64,000 bases of DNA from Comamonas sp. B21-038 (GTDB lineage: Bacteria > Pseudomonadota > Gammaproteobacteria > Burkholderiales > Burkholderiaceae_C), in NCBI RefSeq assembly GCF_022387135.1, contig NZ_CP092462.1:992001-1056000 (forward strand), given 5' to 3'. The position numbers were made by a program, and so were the translations under genes. A model generated the notes under the pieces. The model was given only the letters and a program-made list of their open reading frames with translations. It had not been told where the DNA came from and made no database searches. Below are positions 45,560-54,412 of the stretch, piece after piece. Within the stretch, counting starts at the first letter, position 1. Each line of letters starts with the position of its first letter.

Positions 45560-46660
45560 TCAACTCCCGACAGGGTAGGCGCCGAGCACCTTGTAGAACG
45601 CGCACAGCGCGCGCAGCTCTTCCAGGGCCTTGGCCACATGGGGCTGCGACGGGTGGCCGTCCAGATCAATATAGAAATAGTATTCCCACTGGCCGGTGCG
45701 GGCCGGGCGGGATTCGAAGCGCGTCATCGACACGCCGTGCTTGCTCAGCGGCATCAGCAGCTCATGCACGGCGCCTGGGCGGTTGGGCACCGAGACGACC
45801 AGGCTGGTGCAGTCCTTGCCACTGGCCTCAGGCGTGGCCAAGGTGTGGGGCAGGCAGATGATCGCAAAACGCGTGCGGTTGTAGGCGTCATCCTGGATCG
45901 CGTGGCTGATGATGTGCAGGCCGTATTGCTGGGCGGCACGCTCGCTGGCGATGCCGGCAATGTGGGGGTGCAGCGCCGCCAGGCGCGCGCCTTCGGCATT
46001 GCTCTCGACCGGGCGGCGCTCGGCATGGGGCAGGTGCTTGGACAGCCAGCCCTGGCACTGGGCCAGCGCCTGGGGGTGCGCGGCCACAACCTCGATGCCA
46101 TCGAGCGAGTTGCTCGTGCGCATCAGGTTGTGGCGGATCAGCAGGCTCACCTCGCCCACGACGTGGCAGGGTGTATGCAGGAACATGTCCAGCGAACGGG
46201 TGACCACGCCTTCGTTCGAGTTCTCCACACCGACGACGCCAAACTGCGCACTGCCGGCGGCAGTGGAGTGGAAGACCTCTTCAAAACTGTTGCAGTACTT
46301 GATATCGGCGGCACCGCCGAAGTACTGGATCGCTGCCTCTTCACAGAAGGTGCCTGCCGGGCCCAGGATGGCCACACGCTGGGGGGACTCCAGCGCCAGG
46401 CAGGCGGACATGATCTCGCGCCAGATGGCCGAGACATGGGCCGCCTTCAGTGGGCCGGGGTTGGCGTTCTCGATCTTCTGGATGACCTGGGCGACCCGGT
46501 CCGGGCGGAAGAAGGGCGTGCCTTCGCGTTTTTTCAGCTCGCCCACCCGTTCGGCGACCAGTGCGCGTTGGTTCAGCAGGGTCAGCAGTTGCGTGTCGAG
46601 GTTGTCGATCTGGACGCGCAGCGCGGCGAGTTCAGGGGACGCTTGGGGTGAAGTGCTCAT
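45560..46660 (-). CDS. pheA: chorismate mutase / prephenate dehydratase (P-protein)
   Basis: A bifunctional enzyme of 366 residues that turns chorismate into phenylpyruvate. The N-terminal chorismate mutase (about 8-95) begins LAALRVQIDNLDTQLLTLLN. The dehydratase domain holds ILGPAGTFCEEAA and the catalytic TRF motif in NRTRFAII. The C-terminal ACT domain has ESRPARTGQWEYYFYID, the phenylalanine-feedback site. It is four bases upstream of tyrA. Confidence 0.96.
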   Translation of the reverse strand: MSTSPQASPELAALRVQIDNLDTQLLTLLNQRALVAERVGELKKREGTPFFRPDRVAQVIQKIENANPGPLKAAHVSAIWREIMSACLALESPQRVAILGPAGTFCEEAAIQYFGGAADIKYCNSFEEVFHSTAAGSAQFGVVGVENSNEGVVTRSLDMFLHTPCHVVGEVSLLIRHNLMRTSNSLDGIEVVAAHPQALAQCQGWLSKHLPHAERRPVESNAEGARLAALHPHIAGIASERAAQQYGLHIISHAIQDDAYNRTRFAIICLPHTLATPEASGKDCTSLVVSVPNRPGAVHELLMPLSKHGVSMTRFESRPARTGQWEYYFYIDLDGHPSQPHVAKALEELRALCAFYKVLGAYPVGS

Positions 46661-46759
46661 GGTGGCCTGGGTGTGCAGTGCGGGCAGCGCCTCAGAAGGC
46701 TGCCAACCAGTAAGGATAACGTAAGAGTGTTTCCCGGTACAAACCGGGGACGCTGGGGA

Positions 46760-47863
46760 TCAGCCTTGTTTTTCAAAACTCTGCATGTAGTCCACCAGCG
46801 CCTGCACGCCGGCCAGTGGCATGGCGTTGTAGATGCTGGCGCGCATGCCGCCCACGGACTTGTGGCCCTTGAGCTGCAGCAGACCACGCGCCTTGGCGCC
46901 ATCCAGGAAAGCCTGGTTGCGCGATTCGTCCTTGAGGAAGAAGGGCACATTCATGCGCGAGCGGCAAACACGTGCGACGCGGTTCTCGTAGAGCTGCGAG
47001 CCATCGATGGCCTGGTAGAGCAGCTCGGCCTTGGCGGTGTTGCGGGCCTCCAGCGCGGCAACGCCGCTGGCGCCGCCTTCCTGCTGGCGCAAGATCCATT
47101 CAAAGGTCAGACCGGCGATGTAGATGCCCCAGGTTGGCGGCGTGTTGTACATCGATTGGTTGTCTGCCACCAGACGGTAGTTGAACGCGCTGGGGCACAT
47201 GGCCATCGCGTGGCCGAGCAGGTCATCGCGCACGACGACCAGGGTCAGGCCTGCCGGGCCCAGGTTCTTCTGCGCGCCACCAAAGGCCAGGCCCACGCGG
47301 CTCCAGTCCACCGTGCGCGACGCCACATGCGACGAGAAGTCGATCACCAGCGGAGCCTGGCAGCCCAGGCTGGCCAGATCGGGCAGTTGCTGGAACTCCA
47401 CGCCATTGATGGTCTCGTTGCTGCAGATGTGCACATAGCGCGCATCGCTGCGCAGCTTCCAGCTGGCGGGGTCCGGGATATGGGTAAAGCCCTGGGCTTC
47501 GTCGGTCGCAGCCACGGCGGCGTTGCAGAACTTGGCCGCTTCCTTGGTCGACTTCTGGCTCCAGCTGCCGGTGACGACAAAATCGACCGCGCCGCCTTGC
47601 GACAGATTCAGCGGCACGATGGCGTTTTCCGCCAGGCCACCGCCCTGCATGAACAGGATGTGGAAGTTCTGCGGCACTGCCAACAGCTGGCGGAAGTCGG
47701 CCTCTGCCTTCTCGCAGATCGAGATGAACTCCTTGCCCCGGTGGCTCATCTCCATGACGCTCATGCCACTGCCGCGCCAGTCCAGCATCTCGCTGGCTGC
47801 TTGCTGCAGCACGTCTTCAGGGATGGCGGCCGGACCGGCCGAGAAGTTATAGGGGCGTTGCAT
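46760..47863 (-). CDS. serC: phosphoserine aminotransferase
   Basis: SerC makes 3-phosphoserine for serine synthesis and also serves pyridoxal phosphate synthesis. The 367-residue protein has the family start [25 protein letters not shown] and the PLP-lysine motif [19 protein letters not shown]. It heads the minus-strand run that continues with pheA and tyrA. A hairpin terminator separates it from gyrA upstream, so serC should have its own promoter. Confidence 0.96.
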   Translation of the reverse strand: MQRPYNFSAGPAAIPEDVLQQAASEMLDWRGSGMSVMEMSHRGKEFISICEKAEADFRQLLAVPQNFHILFMQGGGLAENAIVPLNLSQGGAVDFVVTGSWSQKSTKEAAKFCNAAVAATDEAQGFTHIPDPASWKLRSDARYVHICSNETINGVEFQQLPDLASLGCQAPLVIDFSSHVASRTVDWSRVGLAFGGAQKNLGPAGLTLVVVRDDLLGHAMAMCPSAFNYRLVADNQSMYNTPPTWGIYIAGLTFEWILRQQEGGASGVAALEARNTAKAELLYQAIDGSQLYENRVARVCRSRMNVPFFLKDESRNQAFLDGAKARGLLQLKGHKSVGGMRASIYNAMPLAGVQALVDYMQSFEKQG

Positions 47864-47928
47864 GGAAGGCCTCGTTGGCTCGCGCAGCGAGCAGTGATAG
47901 CTATGAAAAAAGGAGCAAAAATGGGCAG

Positions 47929-47958
47929 GAAAAAGCCATGTCGCAACATGGCTTTTTC
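47929..47958. terminator. intrinsic terminator after gyrA
   Basis: A 13-bp perfect stem with a CGCA loop lies 10 bases past the gyrA stop on the minus strand. It is flanked by A- and T-runs. Confidence 0.92.
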
Positions 47959-47967
47959 GGTGGGGGC

Positions 47968-50829
47968 TCAGGAGCCGTCTGCGGGGTTCTGGGCGTCGTT
48001 GCCGTCCGCCGCTTCTGCACCATCGGCAGCTTCGGCGTTTTCGTCAGCCTGTGCATCGTTCTCCACGATGCGCTGCAGGCCGCTCAGCTTGGCACCAGCG
48101 TCCAGCCCGATCAGGGTGACACCCTGCGTGGCGCGGCCCATCTCGCGGATCTCGGCCACCCGGGTGCGCACCAGCACGCCGGTGTCGGTGATCAGCATGA
48201 TCTGGTCATCCGGGCTCACCAGGGTGGCAGCCACGACCTTGCCGTTGCGCTCCGACTGCTGGATCGCAATCATGCCCTTGGTGCCTCGGCCGTGGCGCGT
48301 GTACTCGGCGATCGAGGTGCGCTTGCCGTAGCCGTTTTCGGTGGCAGTCAGCACGCTGTGCAGCGTCTCACGCGGCATCTCGCCCAGTGCCGCAATGGCG
48401 GCGAGGTCAGCCGCTTCCAGCGCAGCGCGTGCCTCGTCGATCTGCTTGCGCAGTGCTTCGATATCGGCGGCCGGGGCCTGGGCGTCCTGCAGCTCCTTGT
48501 CGCGGATCTGCAGATTGTCCAGCGCATCCTTGGCCTTGCGAGCCTCGACTTCTGCAGGGTGCTGCTCTGCGACCAGCATCGCGATCAGGTTCTGGTTCTC
48601 GTCGATGTTCATGCCGCGCACCCCACGGGCATTGCGGCCCATCGGGCGGACATCGTTTTCATCAAAGCGCACGGCCTTGCCGCCGTCGCTGAACAGCATC
48701 ACGTCATGCCGGCCTTCGGTCAGTGCCGCGCCGATCAGCACGTCGCCATCATCGAGGCCCACGGCAATGATGCCGGCCTTGCGCGGGTTGCTGAATTCGT
48801 CGAGCGAGGTCTTCTTCACGGTGCCCATGCGGGTGGCCATGAAGACATAGTGATCGGCCGGGAAGCTGCGGTACTCGCCGGTCAGCGGCAGCACCACGTT
48901 GATCTTCTCGTCGTCCTGCAGCGGGAACATGTTGACGATGGGGCGGCCACGCGAGCCGCGCGAGCCGGCAGGCACTTCCCAGACCTTGAGCCAGTACAGG
49001 CGACCGCGGTTGGAGAAGCACAGCAGGTAGTCATGCGTGTTGGCGATGAAGAGCTGGTCGATCCAGTCGTCTTCCTTCGTCGCCGTGGCCTGCTTGCCGC
49101 GCCCGCCACGCTTTTGCGAGCGGTACTCGCTTAGCGGCTGGCTCTTGATATAGCCGGTGTGCGACAAGGTCACCACCATGTCGGTCGGGGTGATCAGGTC
49201 TTCGGTCGACAGGTCTTGCGCGCTGTATTCCACCTGGCTGCGGCGTGCGCCCAGCTTGGTCTGGCCGAACTCGGTCTTCAGGGCCACCAGCTCTTCGCCG
49301 ATGATGGTCGAGACACGTTCGGGCTTGGCCAGGATGTCGAGCAGGTCTTCGATGACCGCCATGATGTCCTTGTACTCGGCGACGATCTTGTCCTGCTCCA
49401 GGCCGGTCAGGCGCTGCAGACGCATCTGCAGAATTTCCTGCGCCTGCGTCTCGGACAGGCGGTAGAGGCCGTCCTGCTGCATGCCGAATTCGACTTCCAG
49501 GCCTTCCGGGCGGTAGTCGTCGGCATTGACGACGCCGCCATCGGTGCGCGTGCGGGTGAGCATCTCGCGCACCAGCTTGCTGTCCCAGCTCTTGGCCATC
49601 AGCTCGGCCTTGGCCACCGGTGGGGTGGGGGCGTTGCGGATGATGGCGATAAAGTCGTCGATATTGGCCAGGGCAACGGCCAGGCCTTCGAGCACATGGC
49701 CACGGTCGCGTGCCTTGCGCAGTTCATAGACGGTACGGCGCGTCACCACTTCGCGGCGGTGCTCCAGGAAGACCTTGATCAGGTCCTTCAGGTTGCACAG
49801 CTTGGGCTGGCCATTGACCAGGGCCACCATGTTCATGCCGAAGGTGTCCTGCAGCTGGGTCTGCTTGTACAGGTTGTTGAGCACCACCTCAGGTACTTCA
49901 CCGCGCTTGAGCTCGATCACCAGGCGCATGCCGGACTTGTCCGACTCGTCCTGGATGTGGCTGATGCCTTCGATCTTCTTCTCATGCACCAGCTCGGCCA
50001 TGCGCTCCTGCAAGGTCTTCTTGTTGACCTGGTAGGGCAGCTCGTCAACGATGATCGACTGGCGCTGGCCCTTGTCAATATCTTCAAAGTGCACCTTGGC
50101 GCGCATCACCACCTTGCCCCGGCCGGTGCGGTAGCCTTCCTTGACGCCATTGATGCCGTAGATGATGCCGGCCGTTGGAAAGTCGGGCGCGGGCACGATT
50201 TCCATCAGGTCATCGACCGTGGCATCGCTGTGGTGCAGCAGATGCAGGCAGGCATCCACCACTTCATTGAGGTTGTGCGGAGGAATATTGGTGGCCATAC
50301 CCACCGCAATACCGGCCGATCCATTGATCAGCAGATTGGGTACGCGAGCGGGCAGCACCAGCGGCTCGCTCTCCGAGCCGTCATAGTTCGGGCCAAAGTC
50401 GACGGTTTCCTTGTCGATATCGGCCAGCATCTCGTGGGCGATCTTGGACAGGCGGATTTCGGTATAACGCATGGCCGCAGCACTGTCACCGTCCACCGAC
50501 CCGAAATTACCCTGACCGTCGACCAGCATATGGCGCAGCGAAAAATCCTGGGCCATGCGCACGATGGTGTCGTACACCGCGCTGTCACCGTGCGGGTGGT
50601 ACTTACCAATGACGTCACCGACAATACGCGCACTCTTCTTATAAGGGCGGTTCCAATCGTTGTTCAGCTCATGCATCGCATAGAGAACCCGGCGGTGCAC
50701 CGGTTTCATGCCGTCTCGGGCATCTGGCAGAGCCCGGCCGACGATCACGCTCATCGCGTAATCGAGGTAGCTGCGGCGCATTTCCTCTTCCAGGCTGATC
50801 GGCAATGTTTCTTTAGCAAACTGGGTCAT
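47968..50829 (-). CDS. gyrA: DNA gyrase subunit A
   Basis: GyrA cuts and rejoins DNA to add negative supercoils, with GyrB. The 953-residue protein has the N-terminal start [37 protein letters not shown], broken here in two parts by the family, the quinolone region [15 protein letters not shown] with Ser and Asp at the E. coli 83 and 87 positions (wild type), and the active-site Tyr in [11 protein letters not shown]. The C-terminal pinwheel carries a helix-rich insertion of about 70 residues (roughly plus-strand 48363-48565) and an acidic tail. A normal GyrA is about 875 residues. Confidence 0.97.
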   Translation of the reverse strand: MTQFAKETLPISLEEEMRRSYLDYAMSVIVGRALPDARDGMKPVHRRVLYAMHELNNDWNRPYKKSARIVGDVIGKYHPHGDSAVYDTIVRMAQDFSLRHMLVDGQGNFGSVDGDSAAAMRYTEIRLSKIAHEMLADIDKETVDFGPNYDGSESEPLVLPARVPNLLINGSAGIAVGMATNIPPHNLNEVVDACLHLLHHSDATVDDLMEIVPAPDFPTAGIIYGINGVKEGYRTGRGKVVMRAKVHFEDIDKGQRQSIIVDELPYQVNKKTLQERMAELVHEKKIEGISHIQDESDKSGMRLVIELKRGEVPEVVLNNLYKQTQLQDTFGMNMVALVNGQPKLCNLKDLIKVFLEHRREVVTRRTVYELRKARDRGHVLEGLAVALANIDDFIAIIRNAPTPPVAKAELMAKSWDSKLVREMLTRTRTDGGVVNADDYRPEGLEVEFGMQQDGLYRLSETQAQEILQMRLQRLTGLEQDKIVAEYKDIMAVIEDLLDILAKPERVSTIIGEELVALKTEFGQTKLGARRSQVEYSAQDLSTEDLITPTDMVVTLSHTGYIKSQPLSEYRSQKRGGRGKQATATKEDDWIDQLFIANTHDYLLCFSNRGRLYWLKVWEVPAGSRGSRGRPIVNMFPLQDDEKINVVLPLTGEYRSFPADHYVFMATRMGTVKKTSLDEFSNPRKAGIIAVGLDDGDVLIGAALTEGRHDVMLFSDGGKAVRFDENDVRPMGRNARGVRGMNIDENQNLIAMLVAEQHPAEVEARKAKDALDNLQIRDKELQDAQAPAADIEALRKQIDEARAALEAADLAAIAALGEMPRETLHSVLTATENGYGKRTSIAEYTRHGRGTKGMIAIQQSERNGKVVAATLVSPDDQIMLITDTGVLVRTRVAEIREMGRATQGVTLIGLDAGAKLSGLQRIVENDAQADENAEAADGAEAADGNDAQNPADGS

Positions 50830-51057
50830 AGTGCTGGCATAGGGTGACGAAGTACAAGAGGCATTTTAGGCGCAAGCTGATGTTGCATGTCGGCAACATT
50901 CTAGGCCCAAAGCGCTTTTGTCTTACCGTTGGCGCTACAGATAACTATGGCGATCCGGTACGCCTATGGCACAATAAGTAAGAACGTTTTTGGTGATGGT
51001 CACTGACGACGTCTTGATTCGCAGCGCGGCTGCGGCTTTTTCCCCAAGAGGAGAACC

Positions 51058-51714
51058 ATGAAGAAACTGAACAAAGTGGCGATGTTGTTTGCCTCTGCAG
51101 CGCTTGCAACCGCCGCTGGAGCACAAATTAAGGCTGCTGACGGCGGCAACGTTGTTGACAACTGGCAAAACGGCAGCGGTGAGTTGGTCTGGAAGAACGG
51201 TACCAACGAACTGTGCTGGCGCGATGCTAACTGGACCCCTGCTACCGCTGCTGAAGGCTGCGACGGTGCCCTGGTGAAGGCTGCTCCTGCACCTGCTCCA
51301 GCACCTGCTGTTGCTCCAGCTGCTCCTGCACCTGCTCCAGTGGCTCCTCCAGTCGCTCAGACCCAAAAGGTTACCTACGCTGCTGACGCATTCTTCGACT
51401 TCGACAAGTCGGTGCTGAAGCCAGAAGGCAAGGCCAAGCTGGATGATGTGGCTTCCAAGGTGAAGAACATCAACCTGGAAGTGATCATCGCTGTGGGTCA
51501 CACCGACTCCATCGGTTCCGATGCTTACAACCAGAAGCTGTCCGTGCGTCGCGCTGAAGCTGTGAAGGCTTACCTGGTGTCCAAGGGCATCGACAAGAGC
51601 CGCGTGTACACCGAAGGCAAGGGCGAAAAGCAACCAGTGGCAGACAACAAGACTGCAGCTGGCCGCGCCAAGAACCGTCGCGTGGAAATCGAAGTGGTGG
51701 GCACCCAGAAGTAA
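51058..51714 (+). CDS. OmpA family outer-membrane protein
   Basis: This 218-residue protein has a signal peptide (MKKLNKVAMLFASAALATAAGA, so cleavage after about 22), a short Trp-rich N-terminal region (about 30-70), a Pro/Ala linker (about 78-105) and a C-terminal OmpA-like peptidoglycan-binding domain with FFDFDKSVLKPEGKAKLDDV and the NxxLSxxRA-type QKLSVRRAEAVKAYL. It lacks the eight-strand barrel of E. coli OmpA. The gene uses a narrow codon set (GCT, CTG, AAG), a sign of high expression. A strong AGAGGAGAA ribosome site precedes it. Confidence 0.9.
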   Translation: MKKLNKVAMLFASAALATAAGAQIKAADGGNVVDNWQNGSGELVWKNGTNELCWRDANWTPATAAEGCDGALVKAAPAPAPAPAVAPAAPAPAPVAPPVAQTQKVTYAADAFFDFDKSVLKPEGKAKLDDVASKVKNINLEVIIAVGHTDSIGSDAYNQKLSVRRAEAVKAYLVSKGIDKSRVYTEGKGEKQPVADNKTAAGRAKNRRVEIEVVGTQK

Positions 51715-51731
51715 TTCTTCTGCCCCTGCGC

Positions 51732-51759
51732 AAAAAGCCCCATTCGTGGGGCTTTTTTT
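51732..51759 (+). terminator. intrinsic terminator after ompA
   Basis: A 10-bp perfect stem (AAAAAGCCCC / GGGGCTTTTT) with loop ATTCGT is followed by further T residues, 17 bases past the stop. Confidence 0.94.
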
Positions 51760-51797
51760 ATGCCCGAATCCGGCTGCAGATGGTGGACAATCAGGCC

Positions 51798-52508
51798 ATG
51801 AACCAGACTGTGAATGCCGATCCGGCCGAATTGGCCAAGTTTTCCGAACTCGCCATGCACTGGTGGGATCCGGACAGTGACTTCAAACCCTTGCACCAGA
51901 TCAATCCACTGCGATTGGAATGGATCCATGGCATCAGTCCGTTGAATGGCCAGAAGGTGCTCGATGTGGGCTGCGGCGGCGGCATTCTGAGTGACTCGAT
52001 GGCGCGCAAAGGCGCCACCGTGACCGGAATCGACCTGGCCACCAAGGCGCTGCGCGTGGCCCAGCTCCATGCACTGGAAGCGCAGACTCCCAATATCAGC
52101 TACCAGGAAATCGCTGTCGAAACCCTGGCACAGCTGCAGCCCGAGAGCTTTGACACCGTCACCTGCATGGAAATGCTCGAGCATGTGCCCGATCCGGCAT
52201 CGGTAGTCCAGGCCTGCCATGACCTGGTCAAACCCGGTGGCTGGGTGTTCTTCTCCACGATCAACCGCAATGCCAAGGCCTTTGCGCTGGCGATTGTGGG
52301 TGCGGAGTACATCCTGCAAATGCTGCCCAAGGGCACGCATGAGTTTGCCAAGTTCATCCGTCCCTCGGAGCTGGCCCACTACTGCCGCAGTGCCAGCCTG
52401 GTGCAGCAGCACAGCAAGGGCCTGCAGTTCAATCCGCTGACGCAGCGCTACTGGCTCAATGAAGACACCAGCGTCAACTACATGATCGCTACCCGAAAGC
52501 CCGGCTGA
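51798..52508 (+). CDS. ubiG: ubiquinone biosynthesis O-methyltransferase UbiG
   Basis: UbiG performs both O-methylations of ubiquinone synthesis using S-adenosylmethionine. The protein (236 residues from ATG 51798) has the family N-terminus VNADPAELAKFSELAMHWWDP, SAM motif I VLDVGCGGGILS and the later VTCMEMLEHVPDP. GGTGGA lies 10 bases before ATG 51798; an in-frame ATG at 51780 is also possible. Its TGA overlaps the gph ATG by one base, so the two are cotranscribed. Confidence 0.94.
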   Translation: MNQTVNADPAELAKFSELAMHWWDPDSDFKPLHQINPLRLEWIHGISPLNGQKVLDVGCGGGILSDSMARKGATVTGIDLATKALRVAQLHALEAQTPNISYQEIAVETLAQLQPESFDTVTCMEMLEHVPDPASVVQACHDLVKPGGWVFFSTINRNAKAFALAIVGAEYILQMLPKGTHEFAKFIRPSELAHYCRSASLVQQHSKGLQFNPLTQRYWLNEDTSVNYMIATRKPG

Positions 52509-53173
52509 TGCAAAGATCGATACGCGCCATTCTGTTCGACCTGGACGGAACCTTGATTGACAGCGCACCCGACCTGGGCGCCGCAGCAGACCAGATGCGG
52601 GTAGCCCGGGGCTTGCCGTCGTTGCCGATGGCCGACTACCGGCCGTTTGCCGGATCGGGCGCAAGGGGCATGCTGCGCGTGGCCTTTGGCATGCAGCCCG
52701 AGGATGCCGAGTTTCCCACGATGCGCGAGGAGTTCTTCCAGAACTACGAACGCCGCATGACGCAGGACACGACCGTGTTCGACGGCGTCTCCGACATGCT
52801 CGCCAGCATTGTGGCGCGCCAGCTGCACTGGGGCGTGGTGACCAACAAGTCCAAGCGCTTTACCGAGCCGCTGTCGCGCCAGATGGCCTTGTTTGCCAGC
52901 GCCGGTGCCGTCGTGAGCGGCGACACGACGCCGCATGCCAAGCCCCATCCGGAGCCGCTGTTGGAAGCAGCGCGCCGCATCGGCGTGGCTCCGCAGGACT
53001 GCGTCTATGTCGGCGACGACGAGCGCGACATCATTGCCGGCAAGGCGGCCGGCATGCATACCGTGGCAGCCGTGTACGGCTACCTGGGCGAAAAGCAGTC
53101 GGTTGCGCACTGGGAAGCCGACGATGTCCTCAATTCTCCACACGAGCTCTTGAAACGTCTGAAACTGGCCTAA
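52508..53173 (+). CDS. gph: phosphoglycolate phosphatase (HAD superfamily)
   Basis: A 221-residue HAD phosphatase with motif I FDLDGTLIDSAPDL near residue 10, motif II VVTNKSKR and motif III/IV in VYVGDDERDIIAGKAAG. Gph removes 2-phosphoglycolate made from DNA repair or oxygenase side reactions. The ubiG-gph pairing is common in beta- and gammaproteobacteria. Its TAA stop (53171-53173) forms part of the -10 sequence of the ssrA promoter. Confidence 0.92.
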   Translation: MQRSIRAILFDLDGTLIDSAPDLGAAADQMRVARGLPSLPMADYRPFAGSGARGMLRVAFGMQPEDAEFPTMREEFFQNYERRMTQDTTVFDGVSDMLASIVARQLHWGVVTNKSKRFTEPLSRQMALFASAGAVVSGDTTPHAKPHPEPLLEAARRIGVAPQDCVYVGDDERDIIAGKAAGMHTVAAVYGYLGEKQSVAHWEADDVLNSPHELLKRLKLA

Positions 53174-53176
53174 AAT
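53150..53176 (+). promoter_or_regulatory. putative ssrA promoter inside the end of gph
   Basis: TTGAAA (53150-53155) and TAAAAT (53171-53176) are separated by 15 bases, a little short of the ideal 17. The -10 includes the gph stop codon and lies 9 bases upstream of the mature tmRNA 5' end. Confidence 0.5.
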
Positions 53177-53185
53177 AGATGCCAT

Positions 53186-53563
53186 GGGGCTGTCCTGGTT
53201 TCGACGTGGGTTCGGGATCGGTGTGGTGCATGTCGAGCTTGAATGATGCTCGTAAATCTCCGTTCAAAAAACTAACTGCAAACGACGAACGTTTCGCACT
53301 CGCCGCTTAAATCCGGTGAGCCTTGCAACAGTATGTTGATGGGCTGGGCAAGGGGGTAGCAATACCTCCCGGCTGCAAGGGAATTTACATCAGCTGGCCG
53401 TCTACCGGGTACCTTGGTAGATGGCAAGATCTAAGGGTACTGGCTTGCAATGCAGCGTGTGTCTGCGCGGCTTTGCAGGCGAGATTCAAACCAGAACACT
53501 AAACATGTAGATCTGCTCGACGAAGGCTGACGGACGCGGGTTCAATTCCCGCCAGCTCCACCA
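53186..53563 (+). ncRNA. ssrA: transfer-messenger RNA (tmRNA)
   Basis: tmRNA rescues stalled ribosomes with SmpB. The 5' end GGGGCTG pairs with the 3' CAGCTCC before ACCA, forming the acceptor stem, and the T-arm reads GGGTTCAATTCCC. The tag frame starts at GCA 53278 and reads ANDERFALAA then TAA (53308-53310), the typical betaproteobacterial tag. A terminator follows at 53575-53610. ssrA 3' ends are common integration targets for mobile DNA, and the region just downstream is accessory. Confidence 0.97.
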
Positions 53564-53574
53564 CCATACTGTCT

Positions 53575-53610
53575 AAAGGCGTTCACTGAAATCCAGTGAA
53601 TGCCTTTTTT
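53575..53610 (+). terminator. intrinsic terminator after ssrA
   Basis: A 14-bp stem with one mismatch (AAAGGC.TTCACTG / CAGTGAA.GCCTTT) and a 5-base loop is followed by six T residues, 11 bases past the tmRNA 3' end. Confidence 0.93.
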
Positions 53611-53642
53611 CTTTGTGATATCCATAGGGCGCTATGGCACAA

Positions 53643-53853
53643 ATGCCGGTCCGAGGTGGTTTGGTTTGCGAAAAAGCGTGACACCAGCCGGGGCCGTAAT
53701 AAGTCGGGAACAGCGAACTGGAAGGCCTGCAACGCAGCGTGTAAAGCCAGAGGCGACCTCTGACGATCTGGCTCGGCAGGAACATGCAGCGGCTGGCCCG
53801 GCAGGGGCAAGCGTGGTCAGGGCCAGAAGTTCGCAGGTGCGGCCATCCCGTTG
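53643..53853 (+). pseudogene. remnant of an IS5-type transposase, N-terminal part, frameshifted
   Basis: One frame reads NWKACNAACKARGDL before a stop at 53761-53763. A second frame picks up with LTIWLGRNMQRLA from about 53760. The first frame resumes with GKRGQGQKFAGAAI near 53803-53845. Together these follow the N-terminal pattern of IS5-type transposases, which usually read NW..YN.AL..RG.LT.WLD..M.WLA..GKRGR...FSD.AI. The rest of the transposase is missing and no terminal repeats are visible. It is a decayed fragment between ssrA and the copper operon. Confidence 0.6.
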
Positions 53854-54022
53854 ATAGCCAGTACGTTGGAGCGCCACGCGGCTGCGCTCACGCTCGGAAC
53901 GTCAATCCTCAACCATTTACCGCTCCGGGCACGCCCCAGACGGTCGCTGCTGCATAAATCCGTCTGGGGTTTGGGGCGCGCCGGTCTATTGCTTGGTCAG
54001 GCAGCAACGCCGTCTGGAAGGC
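53854..54022. other. intergenic region with one inverted repeat
   Basis: A perfect 10-bp stem CCCCAGACGG (53934-53943) with CCGTCTGGGG (53960-53969) and a 16-base loop lies past the cusF stop. No T-tract follows, so it is not a convincing terminator for the minus-strand operon. Nothing else is recognisable. Confidence 0.5.
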
Positions 54023-54412
54023 TTACTGCCTTACCAGTGTGACGATCGTGGCCTTGCCGTTGACGGGCTCCACGCGAACGCGCACCTTGTCGCCAACGTG
54101 GAACTGCGTGAGCATGGACGGCTCGCCCGCCTTGAAGGCCATCATCATCGCGGGCATGCCCATGTTGTCGAGTGCTGCATGGTTCAGGGTGATCATGCCC
54201 GTGGCGCTGTCGATCTGCTGGATCACGGCGTTGCTGAGCACGGGCTGCTGGGTGGCAGAGGCCGATGCCATGGGCTTTTCCTTTGCGGCGGGCATGGATG
54301 GCATGTGTTGCATGTTCATGCCGGCCATGCTGTCGGCGGCAAAGGCGCCGGAAGAGGCAAATGCCAGCGCAGCGCATGCGAGCGCGGTACGGATCAGGGA
54401 GGGTGCTTTCAT
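54023..54412 (-). CDS. cusF: CusF-like periplasmic metal-binding protein
   Basis: This 129-residue protein has a signal peptide ([16 protein letters not shown]), a Met-rich segment [15 protein letters not shown] and a CusF OB-like domain (about 60-129). The copper ligands of E. coli CusF align as the His in TLNHA and two Met in MPAMMMAF. The tryptophan of the usual WP.MTM motif is replaced here by Met-Pro context, so the cation-pi contact is lost. It is the last gene of the operon and overlaps cusA by four bases (ATGA). It is probably a periplasmic Cu(I)/Ag(I) chaperone. Confidence 0.85.
   Translation of the reverse strand: MKAPSLIRTALACAALAFASSGAFAADSMAGMNMQHMPSMPAAKEKPMASASATQQPVLSNAVIQQIDSATGMITLNHAALDNMGMPAMMMAFKAGEPSMLTQFHVGDKVRVRVEPVNGKATIVTLVRQ

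Noticed and set aside
49159..50847. 562-aa open frame opposite gyrA
   Set aside because: Antisense shadow of gyrA; no ribosome site and no recognisable domain.
53934..53969. 10-bp stem with 16-base loop downstream of cusF
   Set aside because: Lacks a T-tract and is over 50 bases from the stop; not called as an operon terminator.
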